Source: Deltaproteobacteria bacterium
Lineage (GTDB): Bacteria > Desulfobacterota > Desulfarculia > Desulfarculales > Desulfarculaceae
NCBI GenBank assembly: GCA_021811275.1
Contig: JAJZPI010000005.1
Coordinates: forward strand, 1-64,000
Direction of reading: 5' to 3'
Length of the DNA stretch: 64,000 nt
Numbering within the stretch: the stretch's first letter is position 1; the number at the start of each line of letters is the position of its first letter. Shown piece by piece: positions 56,531-64,000 of the stretch. Position numbers and translations under genes: made by a program. The notes below the pieces were generated by a model. The model searched no databases. It saw only the letters and a list, made by a program, of their open reading frames with translations, and had not been told where the DNA came from.

Positions 56531-57264
56531 GCCGGCCGGATCCCGGCAGCCCCGCCCAGGCCGAGGGCGGGATAGCCTACCGGCTGCAGCGCAGCAGCCG
56601 GCGGCGGACCGTGGGCATCACCGTGGACCCCGAGCGGGGTGTCCTGGTGCGCGCTCCCCTACGGGTGAGCCAGGCCCAGGTGGCCCAGGTGGTGCGCGAA
56701 AAGGCGGCTTGGATAAAGAAGCAGCAGGCGGTATTCGCAGCGCAGGGCCTGCCCATGCCTCCACGCCGCTATCTGGACGGCGAGAGCCTGCCCTTCCTGG
56801 GCCGGGAATACCAGCTGCGCGTCCAGCCCGCCAGGCCGCCCGGGCCGGTTCGCCTGGAAGATGGGGAGCTGATCGCGCCCGTGGACCTGTCCTGGCCCGT
56901 GGCGGGCCGGGCGGGACAGGTGCGCCTGGCCTTGGTCCGCTGGTATCGCGCCCAGGCCGCCCGCCTCCTGCCGGGCCGGGCTGGATTCTTCGCCCGGGCC
57001 CTGGATCTGCCCGCGCCCCGGGTCATCATCGCCGACCAGAAGACTCGCTGGGGCAGCTGCAACAGGAAGGGCGAACTGCGCCTGAACTGGCGCATCGTCA
57101 TGGCCCCGCCGGAGATCGTGGATTATCTGGCCGCACACGAGGTTTGCCATATCCTGGCCCCCAGCCACGGCCCCGGGTTTTGGCGGCTGGTGGGCCTGCT
57201 GCTCCCCGACTACGCCCGGCGCCGGGCCGAACTGGGCCGGCTGGGCCCGCGTCTGCGCCTTTGA
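56527..57264 (+). CDS. YgjP/SprT-type (DUF45) metallopeptidase
   Basis: TTG start overlapping the engB TGA; 'KTRWGSCNRKGELRLNWRIVMAPPEIVDYLAAHEVCHILAPSHGPGFWRLV'. Confidence 0.88.
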   Translation: MSRPDPGSPAQAEGGIAYRLQRSSRRRTVGITVDPERGVLVRAPLRVSQAQVAQVVREKAAWIKKQQAVFAAQGLPMPPRRYLDGESLPFLGREYQLRVQPARPPGPVRLEDGELIAPVDLSWPVAGRAGQVRLALVRWYRAQAARLLPGRAGFFARALDLPAPRVIIADQKTRWGSCNRKGELRLNWRIVMAPPEIVDYLAAHEVCHILAPSHGPGFWRLVGLLLPDYARRRAELGRLGPRLRL

Positions 57265-57282
57265 TCGGAATTGGGAATCATG

Positions 57283-58101
57283 TCAGCGCACGATGGCCGA
57301 GCGCTCGGGAGTGAAGGGGTTGAGTCGCACTGCCAGGGAGAACAGGTAAGGGTAATTAGTCTTGAGGTGCTCCAGGTATCCCAGCCAGTGCCAGACCAGC
57401 AGGGAATAGACCCGAACCATGTCGCCGGCCAGGTGGTTCAGGTCGCTTTCCGGCAGATCCGCGAAGCTGTCGCGATGCATGAGTTCCTCGTGCAGGTGGA
57501 ACGAGGCCTGTATAAGCTCGGTGAAGGACTCGTGTTCAAGTAGCTGGGGGTTCTCCAGCAGCCGCAGCAAAAGGTCGCGCTTTTCTCTCAGAAGGTCGCG
57601 CAGGCCCTCCATGTCGATCTTTTCCGGCTCAATTTTCTGACCCGCCTCCGTCACCGCCTTCCGGGCCGTCTGAAAGTCATTCGCCTTCCAGGCGCCCCGG
57701 ACCCGCAGCCGCTCGTTTAGGCGATCGCGCTGGGGATCTGCCAGGGCGAAGGACTCCAGCAGGGCTTCGCCCAGTTCGCTGAAAAAGACTCCGGCCACCA
57801 TGTTGACCTTGGCCAGGCGCAAGCGTCTGTTCTGGCGGCTGACCATGAGCTCGGTGGCGTTGGCCACCACGCCGGTGAAGGAGCCCACCCCACCCAGCAT
57901 CACCACCACGGCCAGGACCTTGCCCAGCCCGGTGGTGGGGTGGATGTCGCCATAACCCACGGTGGTCATGGTCACCATGGTGAAGTAGAAGGCATCACCC
58001 AGCGGCAGGCCCTCGACCAGGGTGAAGCCCACCCCGCCCAAAAGGCTCAGTCCCAACATGGCCAGTAGGAATATCCGTAAGGAGGAACCGAGGCTTTGCA
58101 T
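57283..58101 (-). CDS. Two-TM potassium channel protein with cytoplasmic C-terminal domain
   Basis: Start MQSLGSSLRIFLLAMLGL at 58101 (track start 58314); selectivity filter 'FYFTMVTMTTVGYGDIHPTTGLGKVLAVVVML'. Confidence 0.85.
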   Translation of the reverse strand: MQSLGSSLRIFLLAMLGLSLLGGVGFTLVEGLPLGDAFYFTMVTMTTVGYGDIHPTTGLGKVLAVVVMLGGVGSFTGVVANATELMVSRQNRRLRLAKVNMVAGVFFSELGEALLESFALADPQRDRLNERLRVRGAWKANDFQTARKAVTEAGQKIEPEKIDMEGLRDLLREKRDLLLRLLENPQLLEHESFTELIQASFHLHEELMHRDSFADLPESDLNHLAGDMVRVYSLLVWHWLGYLEHLKTNYPYLFSLAVRLNPFTPERSAIVR

Positions 58102-58196
58102 GCGGAGCGCGATCTCTCCTGCTGACGGCCGCCAGGCGCGGACGGCGGGGAGTCGCCCGGAGCCAGGCCGGGCAGGTTCCGAGGTCCGGAGCCGGC

Positions 58197-58562
58197 CTAG
58201 TCTACGCCCAGCCCAAGGCTTTGCAAAAAGATTTCCAGTTGGTCGGCCTGCTGCCCCGAGAGCGAGTGGAACTCCAGGCCGCATTCCCGGCGGTTGAGAA
58301 ACTGGGCGGGCCAAGTCCCCTCGCCGGCCCGGCGGTCATAGACCAGCCTAAGGGGCAGGCCGGAGAGATATGTCTTGGACTTGGTCATGAACAGGTTGAC
58401 CTCGGCCCAGTCGCTGTTCGTCCTGGGTCCGGAGATATACTCCAGGCGCAGCCCGCCTTGGCTAAGGTCCTTAACCTGGGCCAGGGTCGGCGTGGGCGCG
58501 AGGATGGCGATCATTGCCTCGCTGGGCTTGCTTCGCGGATGGCGGCGTCTTTCCGACTCCAT
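58197..58562 (-). CDS. PilZ-domain protein
   Basis: 121 aa; 'RRRHPRSKPSEAMIAI...KDLSQGGLRLEYI' (RxxxR ... D/NxSxxG). Confidence 0.8.
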   Translation of the reverse strand: MESERRRHPRSKPSEAMIAILAPTPTLAQVKDLSQGGLRLEYISGPRTNSDWAEVNLFMTKSKTYLSGLPLRLVYDRRAGEGTWPAQFLNRRECGLEFHSLSGQQADQLEIFLQSLGLGVD

Positions 58563-58812
58563 GGCAGCGCTGTCCCCGTGGTTGAATCCCCATGCCCTGG
58601 AGGCGTTTTCCCGGGTGGCTTTCCTTAAAAGCCCCGCCTTCGCCCGAGGACGAGAAGCGCATCGGCCGGTTCGAGATGGCGCTCGTTCACGGCTCGCCTG
58701 TCAGGGCGCGAACGCTCCAGGCAGGAGCTGTCCCGGCAGTTGTGAGTCTAACCAAGAGTGGCGGCCAGAGTCAAGAAACGATGCCAATCTCTTGAGTCCG
58801 GCCCAAGGCTCA

Positions 58813-61281
58813 TCAGAGCTTGGCCCGGGACAGGCGAAGACTGTTGCTGACCACGGTGATGCTCGACAGCGCCATGGCCCCGGCGGCCATGACCGGGTGC
58901 AGGTCGCGGATGACGACCGGCACCCAAAGCAGGGCATGCAGGGCGCCGGCCGCCACCGGCACCAGAATCAGGTTGTAGAAGAAGGCCCAGAACAGATTCT
59001 GGCGGATGGTGCGCATGGTGGCGCGCGAGAGCTTGATGGCCCGCGCCACGCCCATAAGTTCGCCTCCCACCAGGGTCACGTCGCTGGCCTCCATGGCCAC
59101 GTCGGTGCCGGTGCCGATGGCGATGCCCACGTCCGCCCGGGCCAGGGCCGGAGCGTCGTTGATGCCGTCGCCCACCATCCCCACCACGCCGCCCTTTTCC
59201 TGGGACGCGCGCACCATGGCTTCCTTGCGCTCCGGCAGCACCCCGGCCACCACCTCGTCGATGCCGACCTTGGCCGCGATGGCCGTCGCCGCTTCCTGGT
59301 TGTCGCCGGTGAGCATCACCGGCTCGACCCCCAGAGCCTTCAACTCGGCTATGGCCTCGGCGGCGCCGGCCTTTTCCTGGTCGGCCACGGCCAGGATGCC
59401 GGCCAGTTGGCCGTCCACCTGGGCCAGCATGACCGTCTTGCCCTGGCGGGCCAAGGCATGCACCCGCTCCTCGACTTGGGCGGGCAGGGGGACCTGCTCG
59501 CGCAGCCAGTCGGGCTTGCCCACCAGCACCCGGCGCTCCCCCACCATCGCCCGCACCCCGAAGCCGCTCATGGCCTCGAAGTCCTGGGGCTCGGCCAGGG
59601 CGGCCCCCCGCTCCTTGGCGCCCTGGACCACCGCCCGGGCCAGGGGATGCTCGGAGGCGCTTTCCGCCGCCGCCACCAGGGCCAACGCCCCCGCGCCATC
59701 GCCGCCCAGGGGCTCCCAGTCGGTCAGGCGGGGCTGACCCTGGGTGATGGTGCCGGTCTTGTCGAACATGACCTTGTCCAAGCGCTGGGCCGTCTCCAGG
59801 GACTCGCTGTTCTTGAACAGTATGCCCATGAAGGCGCCGCGGCCGGTGCCCACCATGATGGCCGTGGGCGTCGCCAGGCCCAGGGCGCAGGGGCAGGCGA
59901 TGACCAGCACCGCCACCATGCGGATCATGGCCGGCACGAACTGGCCGGCCAGAGCCCACCACAGCACGAAGGTGCCCGCGGCGATGACCAGGATGGCCGG
60001 CACGAAGACCGCCGAGACCTTATCGGCCAGGCGCTGGATGGGGGCCTTGGAGCCCTGGGCCTGGCGCACCAGGCGGATTATCTGGGCCAGGGCGGTCTGG
60101 GAGCCCACGCCGGTGGCTCGTACCTTGAGCCGGCCCTGCTGGTTGATGGTGGAGCCGAAGACCTGGTCGTTCTCGACCTTGTCCACGGGAACGGACTCGC
60201 CGGTGAGCATGGACTCGTTCACGGCCGAACGGCCGGCGGCCACCACCCCGTCGACGGGAATGGCTTCGCCGGGCCTGACCACCACGATCTGACCGGGCCT
60301 GACCGACTCGGCCGGCACGTCGCGCTCGCCGCCCTCGTCCTCCAGGTGGGCAACCTTGGGGGCCAGGTCCATGAGCTTCTTGATGGCCGCCGAGGCCTGG
60401 CCCTTGGCCTTGGCCTCCAGGAGCTTGCCCAGCTTGATAAGGGTGATGATCACCGCGCTGGTCTCAAAGTATACGTGGTGCCCCAGGCCGGGAACGAGCA
60501 GCACGGCCAGAGAGTAGACATAGGCCACCGAGCTGCCCATGGCTACCAGCACGTCCATGTTGGCGCTCCTGTTGCGCAAGCTCTTGAAGCCGCCGACGTA
60601 GTATCCCCAGCCGGTGAAGAACTGCACCGGGGTGGCCAGGGCCAGGAAGGCCCAGTTCACCCAGGCGGCGTGGGACCACTGACCGGTCAGACCGAAGTCG
60701 CGGGACATGCTAATGACGAACAGGGGGAGGGTGAAGATCACACCCACCAGGAAGGCCCTGGTCTGGGCCTTGATCTCGGCCTGACGGGCCATCTGTTCGG
60801 CGTCGGAGGGGCCTTGGGCCGCGTCCGCGCCCTGGCCCTCGGCCGGCAGCACCAAGCCGTAGCCGGCGTTCTTCACCGCTTGGGCAATAGTCTCCAAGTC
60901 CACTTTGGCAGGGTCGTACTCCACCGTGGCGGTCTCGGTGCCGAAATTGACGCTGGCCTCGCTCACCCCGGGGACCTTCTTGCGCAGGGTGCGCTCCACC
61001 GCGGCCGCGCAGTTGGCGCAGGTCATGCCCACCACGGGCAGATCAACCCGGCGGGCGAGCTCGGGCAGGATGATCTGGTAGCCGGCTTTCTTGACCGCCT
61101 CGGCCATGGCCTCCGGCGAAGTGGCTTCAGGGTCGTATTCCACGGTGGCGGTCTCGGTGCCGAAGTTGACGCTGGCCTCGCTCACCCCGGGGACCTTCTT
61201 GCGTAGGGTACGCTCCACCGCGGCCGCGCAGTTGGCGCAGGTCATGCCCACCACGGGCAGTTCTATCTTTTGGCTGGGCAT
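58813..61281 (-). CDS. copA: Copper-translocating P1B-type ATPase with two N-terminal HMA domains
   Basis: Start [18 protein letters not shown] at 61281; 2x GMTCANC; '[21 protein letters not shown]', '[12 protein letters not shown]', '[24 protein letters not shown]'. Confidence 0.94.
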   Translation of the reverse strand: MPSQKIELPVVGMTCANCAAAVERTLRKKVPGVSEASVNFGTETATVEYDPEATSPEAMAEAVKKAGYQIILPELARRVDLPVVGMTCANCAAAVERTLRKKVPGVSEASVNFGTETATVEYDPAKVDLETIAQAVKNAGYGLVLPAEGQGADAAQGPSDAEQMARQAEIKAQTRAFLVGVIFTLPLFVISMSRDFGLTGQWSHAAWVNWAFLALATPVQFFTGWGYYVGGFKSLRNRSANMDVLVAMGSSVAYVYSLAVLLVPGLGHHVYFETSAVIITLIKLGKLLEAKAKGQASAAIKKLMDLAPKVAHLEDEGGERDVPAESVRPGQIVVVRPGEAIPVDGVVAAGRSAVNESMLTGESVPVDKVENDQVFGSTINQQGRLKVRATGVGSQTALAQIIRLVRQAQGSKAPIQRLADKVSAVFVPAILVIAAGTFVLWWALAGQFVPAMIRMVAVLVIACPCALGLATPTAIMVGTGRGAFMGILFKNSESLETAQRLDKVMFDKTGTITQGQPRLTDWEPLGGDGAGALALVAAAESASEHPLARAVVQGAKERGAALAEPQDFEAMSGFGVRAMVGERRVLVGKPDWLREQVPLPAQVEERVHALARQGKTVMLAQVDGQLAGILAVADQEKAGAAEAIAELKALGVEPVMLTGDNQEAATAIAAKVGIDEVVAGVLPERKEAMVRASQEKGGVVGMVGDGINDAPALARADVGIAIGTGTDVAMEASDVTLVGGELMGVARAIKLSRATMRTIRQNLFWAFFYNLILVPVAAGALHALLWVPVVIRDLHPVMAAGAMALSSITVVSNSLRLSRAKL
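60909..61041. repeat. HMA-domain duplication, copy 2
   Basis: 133 bp, 5 mismatches by eye (about 96% identical) to 61128-61260, offset 219 bp. Confidence 0.9.
61128..61260. repeat. HMA-domain duplication, copy 1
   Basis: See partner copy; same reading frame (219 bp = 73 codons). Confidence 0.9.
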
Positions 61282-61351
61282 GGGCGCGCCTCCAAGTCGG
61301 GGAAACAGGTCGGGGGCCCGCCGTACACGGGCCCCCGGCAAAGAGCGGAGG

Positions 61352-61558
61352 CTATTCGGCGGCGGGGTAGCCGGCCTCGGACAGGGCGGCGGCGATTTTG
61401 TTCCAGTCCGCCGGGGCTTCCCACTGAACGGTCACCTGTTTGGTCGCGGCGTCTGCTTCCACGGATTTGACGCCCGGCACCTCGGAGACCTCCCGCTTGA
61501 TGTTCATCACGCAATGGCCGCAGGAAATCTTGGGTACGTTAACGGTTTTGCTTTCCAT
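61352..61558 (-). CDS. copZ: Heavy-metal-associated (CopZ-like) copper chaperone
   Basis: [68 protein letters not shown]; CxxC HMA fold, adjacent to copA. Confidence 0.85.
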   Translation of the reverse strand: MESKTVNVPKISCGHCVMNIKREVSEVPGVKSVEADAATKQVTVQWEAPADWNKIAAALSEAGYPAAE

Positions 61559-61968
61559 GGTGTTCTCCTTAACGTTAATGCGGGTTAACACCCGCCGGCC
61601 GTGAGGCCAAATAAACTTGTCATTACAATTTTAAGCCCCCTCAAACCAGTTTGCCAGTCTATCCGCCACAAAGCATGTGCAAAGCACCGGCCAAACGGTG
61701 CGGCCTCATAATTGTGCTTGCCAAATTTCCCTGCATTATGTGAAATGGAAACAGCCAAAGAGGCTGGAGAGGGAGCGGTGGTTCCAGGCTGGCCTGCCAA
61801 GGTTCGCACATCTCGCCTATCATCGCCGGCGTAAAAAAGCCTTAACAGCAAAATATCATGTTCCTGGGTCACGGCCTGCCCAAGGGGAGGGGGTTGGCGT
61901 TGGTGCGTGGCATGGCTCGCCGACCTTCCCCGGATAAGGCCATAACCACAATTTTGGGGGAGGGGATC

Positions 61969-62370
61969 ATGGAAGGATCTGTGAAACAGGGGGGCTCGTC
62001 ATCGAGTCCCCAAAGGCGGCGCCAAGGGAAAGTCGGGGTCTGCGCTTGGGTTATCCTTATAGCCTGGGTCGGCGGGAGCTTTTTATTCGCTACGTTGAGT
62101 GGCGACCAAGCTGGGCAGAATGCGTGGTTGAGCAAATATCAAGCCGTCTTCCTGGGCCTCTCCGGTCTGGTGGTGGGCTTGGTGGTGATTTGGGGCGTTC
62201 TGCCGGATACGCGGTTTGGGCCCCCCAAGGTAATGGGGGAGTTGGAAAGCGAGGACACCGTGAGGTTGGCGGTCAAGGCCGGTCAAGGCACGCTGGAACT
62301 GAGGTCCAGGTTAGGGGCCGTCCCGAGTCTTCCCATAACCGTCGGCCAGAGGAAAGGGAATAAGCCGTGA
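61969..62370 (+). CDS. Small membrane protein of unknown function
   Basis: Start MEGSVKQGGSSSSPQRRRQGKVGVCAWVILIAWVGGSFLFA; two hydrophobic segments; overlaps the next gene by 4 nt. Confidence 0.6.
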   Translation: MEGSVKQGGSSSSPQRRRQGKVGVCAWVILIAWVGGSFLFATLSGDQAGQNAWLSKYQAVFLGLSGLVVGLVVIWGVLPDTRFGPPKVMGELESEDTVRLAVKAGQGTLELRSRLGAVPSLPITVGQRKGNKP

Positions 62371-63197
62371 ACTCTTCAATCTTCGGCTTGCTGGAGACGG
62401 TTATAGCCTTCGCCGCGATCATGCTTCTATTGGCCTATATGGTCAAGAGCCTTACTTCCCTTGTAAAAAACCTGGTCGACTACTACAGCGGCAACCTCAG
62501 GGCCGAGGTCGAGCGCCTCATCCGCGGTACGGTCGGTGGAAATTGGGAAAATTGGTATGCCAAGATCCCTTGGCTCGAGGGAGTTCGCTGGGATCGTCTG
62601 GGTGAGGAGTTTCTCGCTAAGGAGAACATGGCCCGGCTGCTGGTGCTCCTGGACGCTCCGGTGGAGGCTTTGGTCGGTTTGGAAGACCGCATCAAGATCC
62701 ATCTGCAAAATATCAAATACGCCTTTGAGACCAGGACCAAAAACTTGTCCTTGGCCCTGGGGCTCGTCTTGTGTCTGAGCCTGAACATCAACGCATTCAG
62801 CATTTGGACCACCCTTTACAACGATCAGGTGATCAGGGGGAAGCTGGCCGATCCAGATAAAATAGAAGATTTGTTGGCGAAGATCGACAAAACCGAGCCA
62901 GCCAAAACAGGCATCGAGGCCGCAAAAAAAGAACGCGAAAGGCTCAAGGCGGAATTAACGGCTTTGAAGGGCGACCTGTCCTTCGGCATGGGCAAGATAT
63001 GGTCCGCTGATTTTCCTGCCCAAGACGAGAAGAAACCTTGGCGTCCGTGGCTGCAAGTTCTTTATGAACTCTTGGGCTCTCTGTTAACCGGCATCCTGGC
63101 CAGCATAGGCGCCCCTTATTGGCACGACCTTCTGCGCATGCTCGCCAATGTTCGCCAAGAGTTGGGAGGAAAGAAACCCTCCACCAAAGCCACTTGA
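62367..63197 (+). CDS. Membrane protein of unknown function
   Basis: 276 aa, GTG start overlapping the upstream TGA (GTGA); N-terminal TM, internal TM, Lys/Glu-rich coiled segment, C-terminal TM with 'GILASIGAPYWHDLLRMLANVRQELGGKKP'. Confidence 0.7.
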   Translation: MNSSIFGLLETVIAFAAIMLLLAYMVKSLTSLVKNLVDYYSGNLRAEVERLIRGTVGGNWENWYAKIPWLEGVRWDRLGEEFLAKENMARLLVLLDAPVEALVGLEDRIKIHLQNIKYAFETRTKNLSLALGLVLCLSLNINAFSIWTTLYNDQVIRGKLADPDKIEDLLAKIDKTEPAKTGIEAAKKERERLKAELTALKGDLSFGMGKIWSADFPAQDEKKPWRPWLQVLYELLGSLLTGILASIGAPYWHDLLRMLANVRQELGGKKPSTKAT

Positions 63198-63209
63198 TGG
63201 AAACGACAA

Positions 63210-63232
63210 GCCCCCGGGACGCACCCGGGGGC
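63210..63232. terminator. Bidirectional terminator-like hairpin between convergent genes
   Basis: GCCCCCGGG-acgca-CCCGGGGGC, 9-bp perfect stem. Confidence 0.5.
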
Positions 63233-63267
63233 CTGGCTACTTGCAGATTGAGGGAAGGCGGGCTTTC

Positions 63268-64000
63268 CTACTTCTCCTGCCAGACCGGCCTGCGCTTCTC
63301 CAGGAAGGCCTTGAGGCCCTCCTCGGCGTCATGGCTGGTCATGAGTTCCTCAAGGTAGACCTTCTCGATCTTTTTGAGGGCGTCTTCGGTGTCGCTTTCC
63401 TTCAGACCCTGCACAAATGCTTTCTTGGTGAGCTTAAGCACCAGGCCCGAGAGGTTCATGAGCTTGCCCACCAGGGCCTGGGTGGCGTTCTCCAACTCTT
63501 CGGGCGGGACGACCTGGTTGACCAGACCTAAGGATTGGGCCTCTTGCGCGCCGATGGTGTCGCCGGTGACGATCAACTCCAGGGCCTTCTTAAGGCCGAT
63601 CTGGCGGGGGAAGACCAGGGCGGCGATGGGCGGGAATACGCCCACCATGATCTCGGGCTGGCCCAGCTTGGCCTTCTGGCTGGCCACCACCAGGTCGCAG
63701 TAGACGGCAAGTTCGCAGCCGCCGCCCAGGGCCGCGCCCTGCACGGATGCTACGCTCACCGCGCCCAAGGCGTCCATGCGGCGGAATATGCCGTGGAAGG
63801 TGCCGATCATCTGGGAGGCTTGATCGCCCAGATGCTCGCCCACGTCCACCCCGGCGCTGAATGCCTTGCCCTCGGCCTTGATGAGCAGGATCTTCACGCC
63901 CTGGCCCATCAAGCTGTCCAGGGCCTGGTTCATCTCCGCCATCATGGCGATGTTCAGGACGTTCAGGGGCTCGCGGCAGAGCGTGAGCGTTGCCAGCCCG
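63268..64000 (-). CDS. Enoyl-CoA hydratase/isomerase family protein, partial (runs off right edge)
   Basis: 'GVKILLIKAEGKAFSAGVDVGEHL', 'VASVQGAALGGGCELAVYCDLVVAS', 'KLGQPEIMVGVFP'; upstream frame open to the edge (GLATLTLCREPLNVLNIAMMAEMNQALD). Confidence 0.9.
   Translation of the reverse strand, partial: GLATLTLCREPLNVLNIAMMAEMNQALDSLMGQGVKILLIKAEGKAFSAGVDVGEHLGDQASQMIGTFHGIFRRMDALGAVSVASVQGAALGGGCELAVYCDLVVASQKAKLGQPEIMVGVFPPIAALVFPRQIGLKKALELIVTGDTIGAQEAQSLGLVNQVVPPEELENATQALVGKLMNLSGLVLKLTKKAFVQGLKESDTEDALKKIEKVYLEELMTSHDAEEGLKAFLEKRRPVWQEK

Noticed and set aside
1-64000. CRISPR arrays, rRNA/tRNA genes, IS elements, prophage or toxin-antitoxin modules
   Set aside because: No regularly spaced direct repeats, no recognisable tRNA/rRNA consensus, no transposase or integrase reading frames were seen on either strand; a tRNAscan/Infernal run would be decisive.

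Overview
GC-rich (roughly two-thirds G+C by eye), gene-dense bacterial chromosome segment with about 57 supportable protein genes. Gene content suggests an anaerobic, deltaproteobacteria-like organism, but this is an inference. No tRNA, rRNA, CRISPR array, prophage or IS element was recognised. Blocks from left to right: (1) a surface-glycan fragment (asnB-like, glycosyltransferase, CMP-sugar cytidylyltransferase); (2) a three-domain regulator fusing a KaiC/RAD55-like module with lost ATPase motifs, an XRE helix-turn-helix and a cupin; (3) a stand-alone EF-G, an endonuclease III-like protein, and an OYE/UroD-like pair; (4) a TolC-MFP-RND-RND efflux operon with overlapping start/stop codons; (5) a secreted HExxH protein, a TPR protein, DUF362 ferredoxin, DUF3047 and MBL proteins; (6) MCP, lepA and other housekeeping genes; (7) a TPR protein with two degenerate GGDEF domains, selA, NUDIX, cheX and glycerate kinase; (8) an octaheme cytochrome c/cytochrome b pair behind a consensus sigma-54 promoter, divergent from an enhancer-binding protein (EBP) that has lost its GAFTGA loop and Walker B motif; (9) gap, GAF and a second sigma-54 EBP with an atypical receiver; (10) a second glycan locus; (11) engB, a YgjP-like peptidase, a K+ channel, PilZ, copA with a near-identical HMA duplication, and copZ; (12) a translationally coupled pair of unknown membrane proteins and an enoyl-CoA hydratase. 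The strongest leads are the degenerate EBP/sigma-54/octaheme module and the dead-KaiC/XRE/cupin fusion. All functional calls come from reading translations and motif recognition; no searches were run.
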